In this document: one piece after another, positions 45,168-55,043 of the stretch | Numbering within the stretch: position 1 is the first letter of the stretch | How the letters are laid out: each line of letters begins with the position of its first letter | Source of the DNA: Sphingomicrobium nitratireducens | Lineage (GTDB): Bacteria > Pseudomonadota > Alphaproteobacteria > Sphingomonadales > Sphingomonadaceae | Direction of reading: 5' to 3' | Assembly: GCF_026157035.1 (NCBI RefSeq) | Contig: NZ_JANJZA010000001.1 | Location: 785,001-849,000 of the forward strand | Length of the DNA stretch: 64,000 nt | The notes under the pieces: model-generated | Told to the model about the DNA's origin: nothing | Database searches by the model: none | What the model saw: only the letters and a program-made list of their open reading frames with translations | Translations under genes and position numbers: made by a program

Positions 45168-46004
45168 ATGGCACTCAAAGCATATAAGCCGACGAGCCCG
45201 GCCCGCCGTGGCCTGATCCTCGTCGACCGGTCGCAGCTCTACAAGGGCAAGCCGGTCAAGGCGCTCACCGAAGGCAAGACCAAGACCGGCGGCCGCAACA
45301 ACAAGGGTCACGTGACCTCGCGCGGCATCGGTGGCGGTCACAAGCAGAAGTATCGCCTGATCGACTTCAAGCGGCGCACCTGGGACATGGAAGCGACCGT
45401 CGAGCGGATCGAGTACGACCCCAACCGGTCGGCCTACATCGCGCTGGTGACCTACACCGACGGCAAGCAGGCCTACATCATCGCGCCGCAGCGTCTTGCG
45501 CCCGGCGACAAGGTGATCGCGGGCAAGAAGGTCGACGTGAAGCCCGGCAACGCGATGGAGATCGGCTCGATGCCGGTCGGCACCATCGTCCACAATGTCG
45601 AGCTGAAGCCCGGCAAGGGCGGTCAGATCGCGCGCGCTGCCGGCACCTACGTGCAGGTCGTGGGCCGCGACAAGGGCATGGTCATCGTCCGTCTGAACTC
45701 GGGCGAGACCCGCTATGTCCGCTCGGACTGCATGGCGACCGTCGGTGCGGTGTCGAACCCCGACAACAGCAACACGACGCTGGCCAAGGCCGGTCGTACC
45801 CGCTGGTCGGGCAAGCGCCCGCTGACCCGCGGCGTCGCCAAGAACCCGGTCGACCACCCGCACGGCGGTGGTGAAGGCCGGACCTCGGGCGGCCGTCACC
45901 CGGTCACCCCGTGGGGCAAGCCGACCAAGGGTGCGCGCACCCGCAAGAACAAGGCGACGGATAAGTTCATCATCCGCTCGCGTCACGCGAAGAAGAAGGG
46001 CTAA
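45168..46004 (+). CDS. rplB: 50S ribosomal protein L2
   Basis: A 278-residue core 23S rRNA-binding protein. [20 protein letters not shown] start, [13 protein letters not shown], and [20 protein letters not shown] with the conserved histidine near the catalytic centre. Three bases after rplW, six before rpsS. Confidence 0.99.
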   Translation: MALKAYKPTSPARRGLILVDRSQLYKGKPVKALTEGKTKTGGRNNKGHVTSRGIGGGHKQKYRLIDFKRRTWDMEATVERIEYDPNRSAYIALVTYTDGKQAYIIAPQRLAPGDKVIAGKKVDVKPGNAMEIGSMPVGTIVHNVELKPGKGGQIARAAGTYVQVVGRDKGMVIVRLNSGETRYVRSDCMATVGAVSNPDNSNTTLAKAGRTRWSGKRPLTRGVAKNPVDHPHGGGEGRTSGGRHPVTPWGKPTKGARTRKNKATDKFIIRSRHAKKKG

Positions 46005-46010
46005 ACGACC

Positions 46011-46286
46011 ATGGCTCGTTCCGTCTGGAAAGGTCCCTTTGTCGAACTGTCGCTCCTGAAGAAGGCGGAAGCCGCTCAGGAACAGTCGAATGCCAAGCCG
46101 ATCAAGACCTGGTCGCGTCGTTCGACGATCCTGCCGCAGTTCGTGGGGCTCACGTTCAACGTCTACAACGGCAAGAAATTCGTGCCCGTCGCCGTCTCGG
46201 AAGAGATGGTCGGCATGAAGCTTGGTGAATTCGCGCCGACGCGCTTCTTCCCGGGCCACGCCGCCGACAAGAAGGGTAAGCGCTAA
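46011..46286 (+). CDS. rpsS: 30S ribosomal protein S19
   Basis: A 91-residue 30S head protein. [19 protein letters not shown] start and [15 protein letters not shown], ending [18 protein letters not shown] (in parts). The last base is the first of the rplV ATG. Confidence 0.99.
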   Translation: MARSVWKGPFVELSLLKKAEAAQEQSNAKPIKTWSRRSTILPQFVGLTFNVYNGKKFVPVAVSEEMVGMKLGEFAPTRFFPGHAADKKGKR

Positions 46287-46663
46287 TGTCGAAGCCCAAG
46301 TCCCCTCGCAAGGTCGGCGACAAGGAAGCGCTGGCCGTGGCCACCATGGTTCGTGGTAGCCCGCGCAAGCTGAACCTGGTTGCCGGTCTCATTCGCGGCC
46401 GCAAGGTCGAGGACGCCCTCAACATCCTCAAGTTCTCGCCCAAGGCGATGAGCGAGGATGTCTACAAGGTGCTCGCGTCGGCTGTCGCGAATGCCGAGAA
46501 CAACCACAACCTCGATGTCGACGCCCTCGTCGTCTCGGAGGCGTCGGTCGGCAAGTCGATCACGATGAAGCGTTTCGCGACCCGTGCGCGTGGCCGCTCG
46601 ACCCGGATCGAGAAGCCGTTTTCGCGCATCCGCGTCGTGGTTCGTGAGCAGGAAGAAGCGTAA
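46286..46663 (+). CDS. rplV: 50S ribosomal protein L22
   Basis: A 125-residue exit-tunnel protein. [21 protein letters not shown] and the beta-hairpin loop [19 protein letters not shown] are recognisable. It shares one base with both rpsS and rpsC, a sign of strict co-translation. Confidence 0.98.
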   Translation: MSKPKSPRKVGDKEALAVATMVRGSPRKLNLVAGLIRGRKVEDALNILKFSPKAMSEDVYKVLASAVANAENNHNLDVDALVVSEASVGKSITMKRFATRARGRSTRIEKPFSRIRVVVREQEEA

Positions 46664-47370
46664 TGGGTCAGAAAAGCTCCCCCGTCGGCCTGCGTCTGCA
46701 GATCAACCGTACCTGGGACTCGCGTTGGTTCGCTGAAGGCCAGGACTATGGCAAGCAGCTGCTCGAGGATCTCAAGATCCGCCGGTTCGTCATGAAGACG
46801 CTGCCGCAGGCGGCGATCTCGAAGGTCGTCATCGAGCGTCCGGCCAAGCTGTGCCGCATCTCGATCTACGCGGCCCGCCCCGGTGTCATCATCGGCAAGA
46901 AGGGCGCGGACATCGAGAAGCTCAAGAAGCAGCTCGCCAAGATGACCGACAGCGAGGTCAGCCTCAACATCGTCGAGATCCGTAAGCCGGAAATCGATGC
47001 CCGTCTCGTCGCCCAGGGCGTCGCCGACCAGCTCGAGCGCCGCGTGGCCTTCCGCCGCGCCATGAAGCGCGCGGTCCAGTCGGCCCTGCGTCTGGGTGCG
47101 GAAGGCATTCGTATCACCTGCTCGGGTCGTCTGGGCGGTGCCGAGATCGCGCGTACCGAGTGGTATCGCGAGGGTCGCGTGCCGCTGCACACGCTGCGCG
47201 GCAATGTCGATTACGCCGAAGCCGAAGCCCACACCGCCTATGGCGTGTGCGGCGTCAAGTGCTGGGTCTTCAAGGGTGAAATCCTTGGTCACGACCCGAT
47301 GGCGCAGGACCGTCTCATGATGGAAGCGCAGACTTCGGGCGTTCGCCCGGCGCGCGACAACCGTCGTTAA
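46663..47370 (+). CDS. rpsC: 30S ribosomal protein S3
   Basis: A 235-residue mRNA-entry protein with helicase function. [20 protein letters not shown] start, the KH motif [14 protein letters not shown], then [20 protein letters not shown]. Ends DNRR, ten bases before rplP. Confidence 0.99.
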   Translation: MGQKSSPVGLRLQINRTWDSRWFAEGQDYGKQLLEDLKIRRFVMKTLPQAAISKVVIERPAKLCRISIYAARPGVIIGKKGADIEKLKKQLAKMTDSEVSLNIVEIRKPEIDARLVAQGVADQLERRVAFRRAMKRAVQSALRLGAEGIRITCSGRLGGAEIARTEWYREGRVPLHTLRGNVDYAEAEAHTAYGVCGVKCWVFKGEILGHDPMAQDRLMMEAQTSGVRPARDNRR

Positions 47371-47380
47371 GGAATAGAAG

Positions 47381-47803
47381 ATGCTGCAACCGAAGCGCAC
47401 CAAATTCCGCAAGGCCTTCAAGGGCCGTATCCACGGCAACGCCAAGGGCGGCACCGAGCTGAACTTCGGCGCCTACGGCCTCAAGGCCATGGAGCCGGAG
47501 CGGATCACCGCACGCCAGATCGAGGCGGCTCGCCGCGCGATCACGCGCCACATGCGCCGTCAGGGCCGCCTGTGGATCCGGATCTTCCCGGATGTGCCCG
47601 TGTCGAAAAAGCCGGCCGAAGTCCGCATGGGCTCGGGCAAGGGTAGCCCCGAATTCTGGGTCGCCCGCGTCAAGCCCGGTCGTATCCTGTTCGAGCTGGA
47701 CGGCGTGCCCGGCCCGCTCGCCAAGGCCGCCTTCGAGCGCGCCGCCGAGAAGCTGCCGATCAAGACCAAGGTCGTCGCCCGTCTCGGCGAGAGCTTTCAG
47801 TAG
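47381..47803 (+). CDS. rplP: 50S ribosomal protein L16
   Basis: A 140-residue A-site-finger protein. [38 protein letters not shown], and [20 protein letters not shown] with the conserved loop Arg and Gly. Normal length. Confidence 0.99.
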   Translation: MLQPKRTKFRKAFKGRIHGNAKGGTELNFGAYGLKAMEPERITARQIEAARRAITRHMRRQGRLWIRIFPDVPVSKKPAEVRMGSGKGSPEFWVARVKPGRILFELDGVPGPLAKAAFERAAEKLPIKTKVVARLGESFQ

Positions 47804-47815
47804 GGAGTCGATGAG

Positions 47816-48019
47816 ATGAAGATCGCTGATCTCAAAACCAAGTCGGACGACCAGCTGGCCGAAGACCTGTCGGCGCTGAAGAAGGAGCAGTTCAACCTGC
47901 GCTTCCAGGCCGCCACCAACCAGCTCGAGAAGCCGTCGCGGGTCCGCGAGGTGCGTCGCACCATCGCGCAGATCAAGACGCTGCAGACCGAGCGCGCCCG
48001 CGCCGCGGCGAAGGCGTAA
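47816..48019 (+). CDS. rpmC: 50S ribosomal protein L29
   Basis: A 67-residue helical-hairpin protein near the tunnel exit. [39 protein letters not shown]. Only 12 bases to each neighbour. Confidence 0.97.
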   Translation: MKIADLKTKSDDQLAEDLSALKKEQFNLRFQAATNQLEKPSRVREVRRTIAQIKTLQTERARAAAKA

Positions 48020-48031
48020 GGAGAGTATAAG

Positions 48032-48298
48032 ATGCCCAAACGCATCCTCACCGGGACCGTGGTGTCCGACAAGGGTGACAAGACCGTGGTGGTGCTTGTC
48101 GAGCGGCGCGTGAAGCACCCGCTCTACGGCAAGATCATCAAGGTCTCGAAGAAGTATCACGCCCACGACGAGAAGAACGAAATCTCGCTGGGCGAGACGG
48201 TGCGCATCGAAGAGTGCAAGCCGATTTCGAAAACCAAGAGCTGGACGGTTCTCGACCGTGTCAGTGCGGCTCCGGCCGGCGCTGACGCCGAGGCCTAA
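48032..48298 (+). CDS. rpsQ: 30S ribosomal protein S17
   Basis: An 88-residue primary 16S rRNA-binding protein with OB fold. [20 protein letters not shown] and [19 protein letters not shown], then [12 protein letters not shown]. The end is the start of an Ala-rich tail (APAGADAEA). Confidence 0.98.
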   Translation: MPKRILTGTVVSDKGDKTVVVLVERRVKHPLYGKIIKVSKKYHAHDEKNEISLGETVRIEECKPISKTKSWTVLDRVSAAPAGADAEA

Positions 48299-48326
48299 GG
48301 CTGCGTCAAGGTAGAAGGGACATCCC

Positions 48327-48695
48327 ATGATCCAGATGCAGTCGACCCTCGACGTGGCGGACAACAGCGGCGCCAAGCGCGTCCAGTGCATCAAGGTGCT
48401 GGGCGGCTCGAAGCGCCGTACCGCCAGCGTCGGCGACATCATCGTCGTTTCCGTCAAGGAAGCCGCACCGCGCGGCAAGGTGAAGAAGGGTGACGTGCAT
48501 CGCGCGGTCATCGTTCGCACCGCCAAGGACATTCGCCGCCCCGACGGGTCGGTGATCCGGTTCGACGGCAACGCCGCGGTGCTCGTCAACAAGAACGAAG
48601 AGCCGATCGGCACCCGTATCTTCGGGCCGGTGGTTCGCGAACTGCGTGCGAAGAATCACATGAAGATCATCTCGCTCGCGCCGGAGGTGCTGTAA
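48327..48695 (+). CDS. rplN: 50S ribosomal protein L14
   Basis: A 122-residue protein of the intersubunit bridge B8 area. [20 protein letters not shown] and [19 protein letters not shown] are standard. Begins the spc part, sharing one base with rplX. Confidence 0.99.
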   Translation: MIQMQSTLDVADNSGAKRVQCIKVLGGSKRRTASVGDIIVVSVKEAAPRGKVKKGDVHRAVIVRTAKDIRRPDGSVIRFDGNAAVLVNKNEEPIGTRIFGPVVRELRAKNHMKIISLAPEVL

Positions 48696-49015
48696 TGGCG
48701 CAGAAGATCAAGAAGGGTGACAAGGTCGTCGTCCTGTCCGGCAAGGACAAGGGCAAGACCGGCGAAGTCACCAAGGTTCTGACCAAGGACGGCAAGGTCG
48801 TCGTGTCGGGCGTGAACGTGATCACCCGCCACAAGAAGCCGACCCAGATGGATCCGCAGGGCGGTCTCGAGCGTCGCGAAGCGCCGCTCTACGCCTCCAA
48901 GGTCGCGATCGCCGATCCCAAGGACGGCAAGCCGACCCGCGTCCGTTTCGAGACGGCCAAGGACGGCAACAAGGTGCGCGTCGCGTCGCGCTCCGGGGAG
49001 AAGATCGATGGCTAA
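48695..49015 (+). CDS. rplX: 50S ribosomal protein L24
   Basis: A 106-residue assembly initiator of the large subunit with a KOW motif ([20 protein letters not shown]) and the [17 protein letters not shown] loop. Overlaps rplE by eight bases. Confidence 0.98.
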   Translation: MAQKIKKGDKVVVLSGKDKGKTGEVTKVLTKDGKVVVSGVNVITRHKKPTQMDPQGGLERREAPLYASKVAIADPKDGKPTRVRFETAKDGNKVRVASRSGEKIDG

Positions 49016-49586
49016 GGATTACACTCCGCGCCTGAAGCAGGACTATAACGAGCGCATCGTGAAGGCGATGACCGAGAAGTTCGGTTATGCCAACAAGCAC
49101 GAAGTGCCCAAGATCGAGAAGATCGTTCTGAACATGGGCGTCGGCGAGGCGACCCAGGACAAGAAGAAGGTCCAGAACGCCGCCGAGGAAATGGAAAAGA
49201 TCGCCGGCCAGAAGCCGGTCATCACCAAGGCGAAGAAGTCGATCGCGCAGTTCAAGCTGCGTGAAGGCATGCCGATCGGTGCGAAGGTGACCCTTCGTCG
49301 CGACCGCATGTTCGAGTTCCTCGACCGCCTGGTGACGATCGCGCTGCCGCGCGTTCGCGACTTCCGCGGCCTCAACCCCAAGTCGTTCGACGGTCGTGGC
49401 AACTATGCCATGGGCCTCAAGGAACAGATCGTCTTCCCCGAGATCAACTACGACGACGTCGATACGGTCCGGGGCATGGACATCATCGTGACCACCACCG
49501 CGAAGACGGATGAAGAAGCGCGCGAACTGCTGCGCCTGTTCAACTTCCCGTTCCCCGCGGAAAAGAAGGAAGCTGAGGCTGCCTAA
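49008..49586 (+). CDS. rplE: 50S ribosomal protein L5
   Basis: A 192-residue 5S rRNA-binding protein. Signatures: [34 protein letters not shown] (here [14 protein letters not shown]) and [13 protein letters not shown]. Starts inside rplX. Confidence 0.99.
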   Translation: MAKDYTPRLKQDYNERIVKAMTEKFGYANKHEVPKIEKIVLNMGVGEATQDKKKVQNAAEEMEKIAGQKPVITKAKKSIAQFKLREGMPIGAKVTLRRDRMFEFLDRLVTIALPRVRDFRGLNPKSFDGRGNYAMGLKEQIVFPEINYDDVDTVRGMDIIVTTTAKTDEEARELLRLFNFPFPAEKKEAEAA

Positions 49587-49623
49587 GGCAGTCTCGGCCC
49601 TGAAAGGAAAGAGAACTTAAGTC

Positions 49624-49929
49624 ATGGCGAAACTGAGTTCCGTGAACAAGAACGAGAAGCGCAAGAAGCTCGTCGAACAGACGGCTCCCAAGCTTGCCAA
49701 GCTGAAGGCGATCGCGAACGACAAGTCGCTCGACGATACCGAGCGTCTGATCGCTCGCCTGAAGATGGCGGAGCTGCCGCGCAACGGCAATCCGACCCGC
49801 GTGCGCAACCGGTGCGAACTGACCGGTCGCAGCCGCGGCTACTATCGCAAATTCCGTCTCTCGCGGATCATGCTTCGGGAACTGGCCAACAAGGGCCTGA
49901 TCCCCGGCGTGACCAAGTCGAGCTGGTAA
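49624..49929 (+). CDS. rpsN: 30S ribosomal protein S14 (zinc-free type)
   Basis: A 101-residue S14. It lacks the paired CxxC zinc motifs (only CELTGR has a Cys), so it is the C-minus long form usual in Gram-negatives. [16 protein letters not shown] and [16 protein letters not shown] are typical. Confidence 0.98.
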   Translation: MAKLSSVNKNEKRKKLVEQTAPKLAKLKAIANDKSLDDTERLIARLKMAELPRNGNPTRVRNRCELTGRSRGYYRKFRLSRIMLRELANKGLIPGVTKSSW

Positions 49930-49941
49930 GGGGTAACAAGG

Positions 49942-50337
49942 ATGGCGATGACCGATCCCCTGGGTGATATGCTCACCCGCATCCGCAACGGCCAGCAGGC
50001 GCGCAAGGATAGCATCCTGTCGCCGGCCTCGAAGCTGCGCGCGCGCGTCCTCGACGTGCTCCAGCGCGAAGGCTTCATCCGCGGCTATTCGGAAGAAGAG
50101 CTGGCGGGCCAGGCAGGCCTGCGGATCGAACTGAAGTATTTCGAAGGCCAGCCGGCGATCCAGCACCTGGCGCGCGTGTCCAAGCCGGGCCGTCGCGTCT
50201 ACTCGGGCTCCAAGGAGCTCCCGCGGATCCGCAACGGCCTCGGCATCACGATCGTCTCGACGCCCAAGGGCGTTCTGAGCGACGCCGAGGCGCGCGAGCA
50301 GAACGTCGGCGGCGAAGTGCTGGCGGAGGTGTTCTAA
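49942..50337 (+). CDS. rpsH: 30S ribosomal protein S8
   Basis: A 131-residue central-domain 16S rRNA binder and, in E. coli, the spc-operon feedback repressor. [20 protein letters not shown] start and [20 protein letters not shown] end. The second in-frame ATG at 49948 has better spacing to the AAGG and may be used. Shares its last base with rplF. Confidence 0.98.
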   Translation: MAMTDPLGDMLTRIRNGQQARKDSILSPASKLRARVLDVLQREGFIRGYSEEELAGQAGLRIELKYFEGQPAIQHLARVSKPGRRVYSGSKELPRIRNGLGITIVSTPKGVLSDAEAREQNVGGEVLAEVF

Positions 50338-50873
50338 TGTCCCGTATCGGCAAAAAACCCGTCGTGCTGCCTCAGGGCGTGGAAGCCAAGGTCGAGGGCC
50401 AGAACCTCTCGATCAAGGGTCCCAAGGGCACGCTGGCGATGACCATGATGGACGACCTCGTGAAGTTCGACGTGTCGAACGACGAGATCGCCGTCACCCC
50501 GATCACCACGGCGCAGCGCAACCGCCAGGTGTGGGGCATGCAGCGCACGCTGGTGCAGAACCTCGTCACCGGGGTCACCGAGGGCTACACCAAGGTCCTC
50601 GAGATCAATGGTGTCGGTTACCGCGCCAAGGTGCAGGGCAAGACGCTCAACATGCAGCTCGGCTACAGCCACGACGTCGACATCGACATCCCCGAGGGGC
50701 TGGACGTGAAGACTCCCGACGCCACCACCATCGAGGTGAGCGGCATCGACAAGCAGAAGGTCGGCCATTTCGCGGCAGAAATTCGCAAGTGGCGCAAGCC
50801 GGAGCCCTACAAGGGCAAGGGCATCAAGTATCGCGGGGAATATATTTTCCGCAAGGAAGGCAAGAAGAAGTAA
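50337..50873 (+). CDS. rplF: 50S ribosomal protein L6
   Basis: A 178-residue sarcin-ricin-loop-adjacent protein with two related domains. [19 protein letters not shown] start, [16 protein letters not shown] in the second domain, and [19 protein letters not shown] near the end. One base from rplR. Confidence 0.99.
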   Translation: MSRIGKKPVVLPQGVEAKVEGQNLSIKGPKGTLAMTMMDDLVKFDVSNDEIAVTPITTAQRNRQVWGMQRTLVQNLVTGVTEGYTKVLEINGVGYRAKVQGKTLNMQLGYSHDVDIDIPEGLDVKTPDATTIEVSGIDKQKVGHFAAEIRKWRKPEPYKGKGIKYRGEYIFRKEGKKK

Positions 50874-50874
50874 G

Positions 50875-51228
50875 ATGGCAAAACTGTCCCTCTTCGATCG
50901 CCGCCGCCGTCGTGTCCGCACGACGCTCAAGGCGCGCTCCGCCGGTCGTCCGCGTCTGTCGGTCCACCGTTCGGGTAAGCACATCTATGCCCAGGTCATC
51001 GACGATGCGCTCGGCAAGACCATCGCTGCTGCCTCGACCCTCGACAAGGACGTCAAGGTCAAGTCGGGTGCCAACGTCGACGCCGCTGCGGCGGTCGGCA
51101 AGGCCGTCGCCGCCAAGGCCAAGAAGGCCGGCGTCGACAAGGTCGTGTTCGATCGCGGCGGTTTCCTGTTCCATGGCCGCGTCAAGGCGCTGGCCGATGC
51201 CGCCCGCGAAGAAGGGCTGGAGTTCTGA
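50875..51228 (+). CDS. rplR: 50S ribosomal protein L18
   Basis: A 117-residue 5S rRNA-binding protein. [20 protein letters not shown] basic start, [18 protein letters not shown], and [20 protein letters not shown] end. Normal length. Confidence 0.99.
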   Translation: MAKLSLFDRRRRRVRTTLKARSAGRPRLSVHRSGKHIYAQVIDDALGKTIAAASTLDKDVKVKSGANVDAAAAVGKAVAAKAKKAGVDKVVFDRGGFLFHGRVKALADAAREEGLEF

Positions 51229-51230
51229 TC

Positions 51231-52004
51231 ATGGCTGACGAAAAGCAGACCGAAGAAGTGACCGAGACCCCGGTCGTCGCCGAGACCCCCGAGGTGGCCC
51301 AGGCCCAGGCCGACGCCAATCTCGAGAATGCCGGCGAAAAGGCCGAAGCGCAGATGAAGCGCGGCGGTCGTGGCGGTGGTCGCGGCCCCGGCGGTCGCGA
51401 CAATCGCGGTGGCCGTGACGGCGGTCGCGGTCGTGGTCGCGGTCGCGACAATCGCCGCGAGGAAGAAGGCGAAGAGCTGATCGAGAAGCTGGTGCACATC
51501 AACCGCGTCTCGAAGACCGTCAAGGGCGGTAAGCGCTTCGGTTTCGCCGCGCTGGTCGTCGTCGGTGACGGCAAGGGCCGCGTCGGCTTCGGCCACGGCA
51601 AGGCTCGCGAAGTGCCGGAAGCGATCAACAAGGCGACCGCGTCGGCCAAGAAGGCCATGATCCGCGTGCCCTTGAAGGATGGCCGCACCCTGCACCACGA
51701 CGGAAACGGCCGTTTCGGTGCCGGCAAGGTCACCGTTCGCACCGCGCCTGCGGGTACCGGCATCATCGCCGGTGGTCCGATGCGCGCCGTGTTCGAGAGC
51801 CTCGGCGTTCATGACGTCGTGACCAAGTCGGTCGGCACCTCGAACCCGTTCAACATGATCCGCGCCACCTTCGAGGCGCTCAAGGATCAGACCAGCCCGC
51901 GTTCGGTGGCCCAGCGCCGTGGCAAGAAGGTCGCCGACCTTCTCGGCCGTGGCGGCATGGACAAGGCCGAAGCGGAAGCCGCCGCGGACGCGGTGACGGA
52001 GTAA
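51231..52004 (+). CDS. rpsE: 30S ribosomal protein S5 with RGG-rich N-terminal extension
   Basis: A 257-residue S5; E. coli S5 has 167. The conserved core starts near residue 80 ([19 protein letters not shown]) and contains [20 protein letters not shown] and [16 protein letters not shown]. Residues 1-43 are acidic and Ala/Glu-rich, and residues 44-75 are a Gly-Arg tract with repeated RGG, GGR and RGRG units, an RNA-binding type of sequence. The extension is in frame and uses normal codons. Such extensions occur in sphingomonads; its job is unknown. Confidence 0.98.
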   Translation: MADEKQTEEVTETPVVAETPEVAQAQADANLENAGEKAEAQMKRGGRGGGRGPGGRDNRGGRDGGRGRGRGRDNRREEEGEELIEKLVHINRVSKTVKGGKRFGFAALVVVGDGKGRVGFGHGKAREVPEAINKATASAKKAMIRVPLKDGRTLHHDGNGRFGAGKVTVRTAPAGTGIIAGGPMRAVFESLGVHDVVTKSVGTSNPFNMIRATFEALKDQTSPRSVAQRRGKKVADLLGRGGMDKAEAEAAADAVTE

Positions 52005-52008
52005 TTCC

Positions 52009-52203
52009 ATGGCGAAGAACGACACCAAGAAGATCAAGATCACGCAGACCGGTTCGCCGATCCGTCGTGACAAGACGCAGCGCGCGACGCTCGTCGGCCT
52101 GGGGCTCAACAAGATGCACCGGACCGTCGAGGTCACCGCGACCCCCGAGGTGCTGGGCCAGGTCCGCAAGGTCGCCCACCTCGTCAGCGTCGAAGAGGCG
52201 TAA
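52009..52203 (+). CDS. rpmD: 50S ribosomal protein L30
   Basis: A 64-residue protein. [20 protein letters not shown] and [12 protein letters not shown] are diagnostic. Length is normal for proteobacteria. Followed by an 85-base spacer with a strong hairpin. Confidence 0.98.
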   Translation: MAKNDTKKIKITQTGSPIRRDKTQRATLVGLGLNKMHRTVEVTATPEVLGQVRKVAHLVSVEEA

Positions 52204-52219
52204 GCCCCAAGATCACCAA

Positions 52220-52249
52220 ATGCGGCTCCGTCCCAGGACGGGGCCGCAT
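52220..52249 (+). terminator. Strong hairpin between rpmD and rplO
   Basis: ATGCGGCTCCGTC pairs with GACGGGGCCGCAT around a CCAG loop: 13 pairs with one T-G wobble. Only CCTTCC follows, so it is more likely a pausing, processing or attenuation structure than a full terminator, since rplO onward has no obvious other promoter. Confidence 0.45.
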
Positions 52250-52288
52250 CCTTCCAAGCGCGAAACCAGCGAAAGCGAGTGCTAAGAC

Positions 52289-52819
52289 ATGACCATCAAG
52301 ATCAACGACCTCCAGGACAATGACGGCGCCCGCAAGGGCCGCATGCGCGTCGGACGCGGCATCGGCTCGGGCAAGGGCAAGACCGGCGGTCGCGGCCAGA
52401 AGGGCCAGAAGAGCCGTTCGGGCGTCGCCATCAAGGGCTTCGAGGGCGGCCAGATGCCGCTCCACATGCGCCTGCCGAAGCGCGGCTTCAACAACGTCTT
52501 CGCCAAGGACTATGCCGTGGTGAACCTCGGTTCGGTCCAGAAGGCGATCGACGACAAGAAGCTCGACGCCAAGAAGGACATCGACCACGCCGCGCTGAAG
52601 GCGGCCGGCCTCGCCCGTGGCGGCAAGGACGGCGTGCGCCTGCTCGGCAAGGGCGAGATCTCGGCCAAGGCCAAGTTCGTCGTCGCGGGTGCCTCGAAGG
52701 GTGCCATCGAAGCGGTCGAGAAGGCCGGCGGCAGCGTCGACGTCATCAAAGTCGTGCCGGCAGCCGAGAAGGCCGCCGCCAAGAAGGGTAGCGCCAAGGC
52801 CAAAAAGGCCGACGCCTAA
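52289..52819 (+). CDS. rplO: 50S ribosomal protein L15
   Basis: A 176-residue protein. [20 protein letters not shown] start, the glycine-rich [20 protein letters not shown] tract and [19 protein letters not shown] Lys/Ala-rich tail ([16 protein letters not shown]) extends it beyond the roughly 144 residues of E. coli. Confidence 0.98.
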   Translation: MTIKINDLQDNDGARKGRMRVGRGIGSGKGKTGGRGQKGQKSRSGVAIKGFEGGQMPLHMRLPKRGFNNVFAKDYAVVNLGSVQKAIDDKKLDAKKDIDHAALKAAGLARGGKDGVRLLGKGEISAKAKFVVAGASKGAIEAVEKAGGSVDVIKVVPAAEKAAAKKGSAKAKKADA

Positions 52820-52864
52820 TTCTTGCCGCCCGAGGGGTTCGCAAACTCCAACGGCTCACTATAT

Positions 52865-52910
52865 CGGGCGGCGGGGGGCTCTAGCAGCCATCCGCCGCCC
52901 GTTTGCTTTC
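52865..52910 (+). terminator. Terminator-like hairpin between rplO and secY
   Basis: Perfect 10-pair stem CGGGCGGCGG / CCGCCGCCCG with a nested GGCT/AGCC in the loop, then TTTGCTTTC. It lies 17 bases before the secY ATG, so it may attenuate secY-adk relative to the ribosomal genes, or end transcription with a new start close by. Confidence 0.55.
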
Positions 52911-52926
52911 GACAAGGTCACCACGC

Positions 52927-54291
52927 ATGGCATCCGCCGCCGAACAACTCGCTTCCAACATCAGCTTCGACAGTTTCCGCAAGGCCACCGAGCTCAAGAA
53001 GCGGCTCTGGTTCACCCTGGGTGCGCTGGTGCTGTTCCGCTTCCTCAGTTTCGTGCCGATCCCGGGCATCGATCCGCGCGCCATGGCGTCGCTGTTCAAC
53101 ACCCAGCGCGGCGGCGTGCTCGACTTCTTCAACACCTTCTCGGGCGGAAGCCTCGAGCGCATGAGCATCATCGCGCTCGGCATCATGCCCTACATCACGG
53201 CCTCGATCGTCATCCAGCTGGGCGCCGCGCTCCACGAACCGTGGAAGCAGCTCAAGAAGGAAGGCGAAGTCGGGCGCAAGAAACTGAACCAGTACACGCG
53301 CTTCCTGACGGTCGTGCTGACCACGGTGCAGGGTTATTTCATCGCCACCGGCCTCGAGACGCTGGGCGCCAACCAGGGAATCGCTGCGGTCGTCGAACCC
53401 GGCATGCTGTTCCGCGCGGCGGCCACGGTCAGCCTCGTCGGCGGCACGCTGTTCCTGATGTGGTTGGGCGAGCAGATCACCAGCCGCGGTATCGGCAACG
53501 GCATCTCGCTGATCATCATGGCCGGCATCGTCGCCACGCTGCCGCGTACCCTCGCGCAGCTGTTCGAGGGCGGGCGCACCGGCACGATGGATCCGCTGCT
53601 CATCATGACGATCGTCGTCGTCGTGATCGGCCTCATCCTGTTCATCTGCTTCGTCGAGCGCGCCCAGCGCCGGGTGCTGGTCCAGTATCCCAAGCGCCAG
53701 ACCGCGCGCGGCCTGATGCAGCAGGAACGCAGCCACTTGCCGATCAAGATCAACACTGCGGGCGTGATCCCGCCGATCTTCGCCAGCTCGCTGCTGCTGA
53801 TGCCGCTCACGGTACTGCAGATGGCGGGCGGCAATGCCGACCCCAATGCGGCGTCGAGCGAGCTGCTGATCACCATCTCGACCTACCTGCAGCACGGCAG
53901 CCCGCTCTACCTGTTCCTCTACGGCGCGGGCATCGCCTTCTTCTGCTTCTTCTACACTGCGGTGCAGTTCAACTCGGAAGAGACGGCGGACAATCTCAAG
54001 CGCGCGGGCGGCTTCGTCCCGGGCATCCGTCCGGGCAAGGCTACCGAGCAGTATTTCGACTATGTCCTCAACCGCATCACCGTGGTCGGCGCCTCCTACC
54101 TGGTGCTGCTCTGCCTGATCCCCGAGATCATGCTGAGCCAGGCGGGCGTGCCCTTCTACCTTGGCGGGACGAGCCTCCTTATCGTCGTCAACGTAACGAT
54201 GGATTTCGTGTCCCAGGTGCAGAGCCACTTGATCGCGCACCAATATGGCGATTTGATCAAGAAGGCGAAGCTCAAGGGCCGTCGGCGCTAA
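52927..54291 (+). CDS. secY: Protein translocase subunit SecY
   Basis: A 454-residue ten-helix channel of the Sec translocon. FRFLSFVPIPGIDPRAMASL first helix region, MPYITASIVIQLG, the ITSRGIGNGISLIIMAGI loop and EQYFDYVLNRITVVGASYL. ATG at 52927 agrees with family starts. Placed between rplO and adk, as in many proteobacteria. Confidence 0.99.
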   Translation: MASAAEQLASNISFDSFRKATELKKRLWFTLGALVLFRFLSFVPIPGIDPRAMASLFNTQRGGVLDFFNTFSGGSLERMSIIALGIMPYITASIVIQLGAALHEPWKQLKKEGEVGRKKLNQYTRFLTVVLTTVQGYFIATGLETLGANQGIAAVVEPGMLFRAAATVSLVGGTLFLMWLGEQITSRGIGNGISLIIMAGIVATLPRTLAQLFEGGRTGTMDPLLIMTIVVVVIGLILFICFVERAQRRVLVQYPKRQTARGLMQQERSHLPIKINTAGVIPPIFASSLLLMPLTVLQMAGGNADPNAASSELLITISTYLQHGSPLYLFLYGAGIAFFCFFYTAVQFNSEETADNLKRAGGFVPGIRPGKATEQYFDYVLNRITVVGASYLVLLCLIPEIMLSQAGVPFYLGGTSLLIVVNVTMDFVSQVQSHLIAHQYGDLIKKAKLKGRRR

Positions 54292-54323
54292 CCGTGCGGG
54301 TCGCGTAAGGGGGATACGAGAAG

Positions 54324-54968
54324 ATGGACATCATCCTGTTGGGACCGCCGGGCGCGGGCAAGGGTACGCAGGCCAAGCGCCTGGTGGCCGAGCGCGACCT
54401 GGTCCAGCTGTCGACCGGCGACATGCTGCGCGCGGCGATCGCCGCAGGCACCCCGGTGGGCCTCAAGGCCAAGGCGGTGATGGAACGCGGCGAGCTGGTC
54501 TCGGACGCGATCGTCTCGGCGCTGATCGGCGAACACCTCGACAAGTCCAACGGCAAGGGCGCGATCTTCGATGGCTATCCGCGCACCGGCCACCAGGCCG
54601 AAGCGCTCGAGCTGCTGCTCGCCGACCGCGGCCGCAAGCTCGACCACGTCATCGAACTCAAGGTCGACGAGGACGCGCTGGTCGAACGGATCTGCGGGCG
54701 CTTCACGTGCGCGCAGTGCGGCGCGCTCTACCACGACACCGCCCACCCGCCGCAGGTGGAAGGCGTGTGCGACGAATGCGGGTCGACCGAATTCAAGCGC
54801 CGCCCCGATGACAACGAGGAAACCGTGCGCAAGCGGATGGCCGAATATCGCGCCAAGACCGCGCCGATCCTGCCCGTCTACGAAAGCCAGGGGCTGGTGC
54901 GCGAAGTCGACGGCATGGGGACGGTCGACGAGGTCGCCGCGGCGATCGACGCGATCCTCGACGCCTAG
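54324..54968 (+). CDS. adk: Adenylate kinase with Cys4 (zinc-type) LID
   Basis: A 214-residue enzyme interconverting AMP, ADP and ATP. P-loop LGPPGAGKGTQAKRL at residue 6, FDGYPRTGHQAEALE, and the LID near 125-165 with two CxxC pairs (FTCAQCGALYH and GVCDECGSTEF), which in other Adk proteins bind zinc; E. coli Adk lacks them. Last gene of the cluster here. The usual followers rpsM-rpsK-rpoA-rplQ are not next to it. Confidence 0.98.
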   Translation: MDIILLGPPGAGKGTQAKRLVAERDLVQLSTGDMLRAAIAAGTPVGLKAKAVMERGELVSDAIVSALIGEHLDKSNGKGAIFDGYPRTGHQAEALELLLADRGRKLDHVIELKVDEDALVERICGRFTCAQCGALYHDTAHPPQVEGVCDECGSTEFKRRPDDNEETVRKRMAEYRAKTAPILPVYESQGLVREVDGMGTVDEVAAAIDAILDA

Positions 54969-55043
54969 GCGCACTTGCCCGACCCGGTGGACTTCGCCGC
55001 CGATTCGCGTTAGTTGAACGGTCACTCAAGTGGGAGACCGTCG

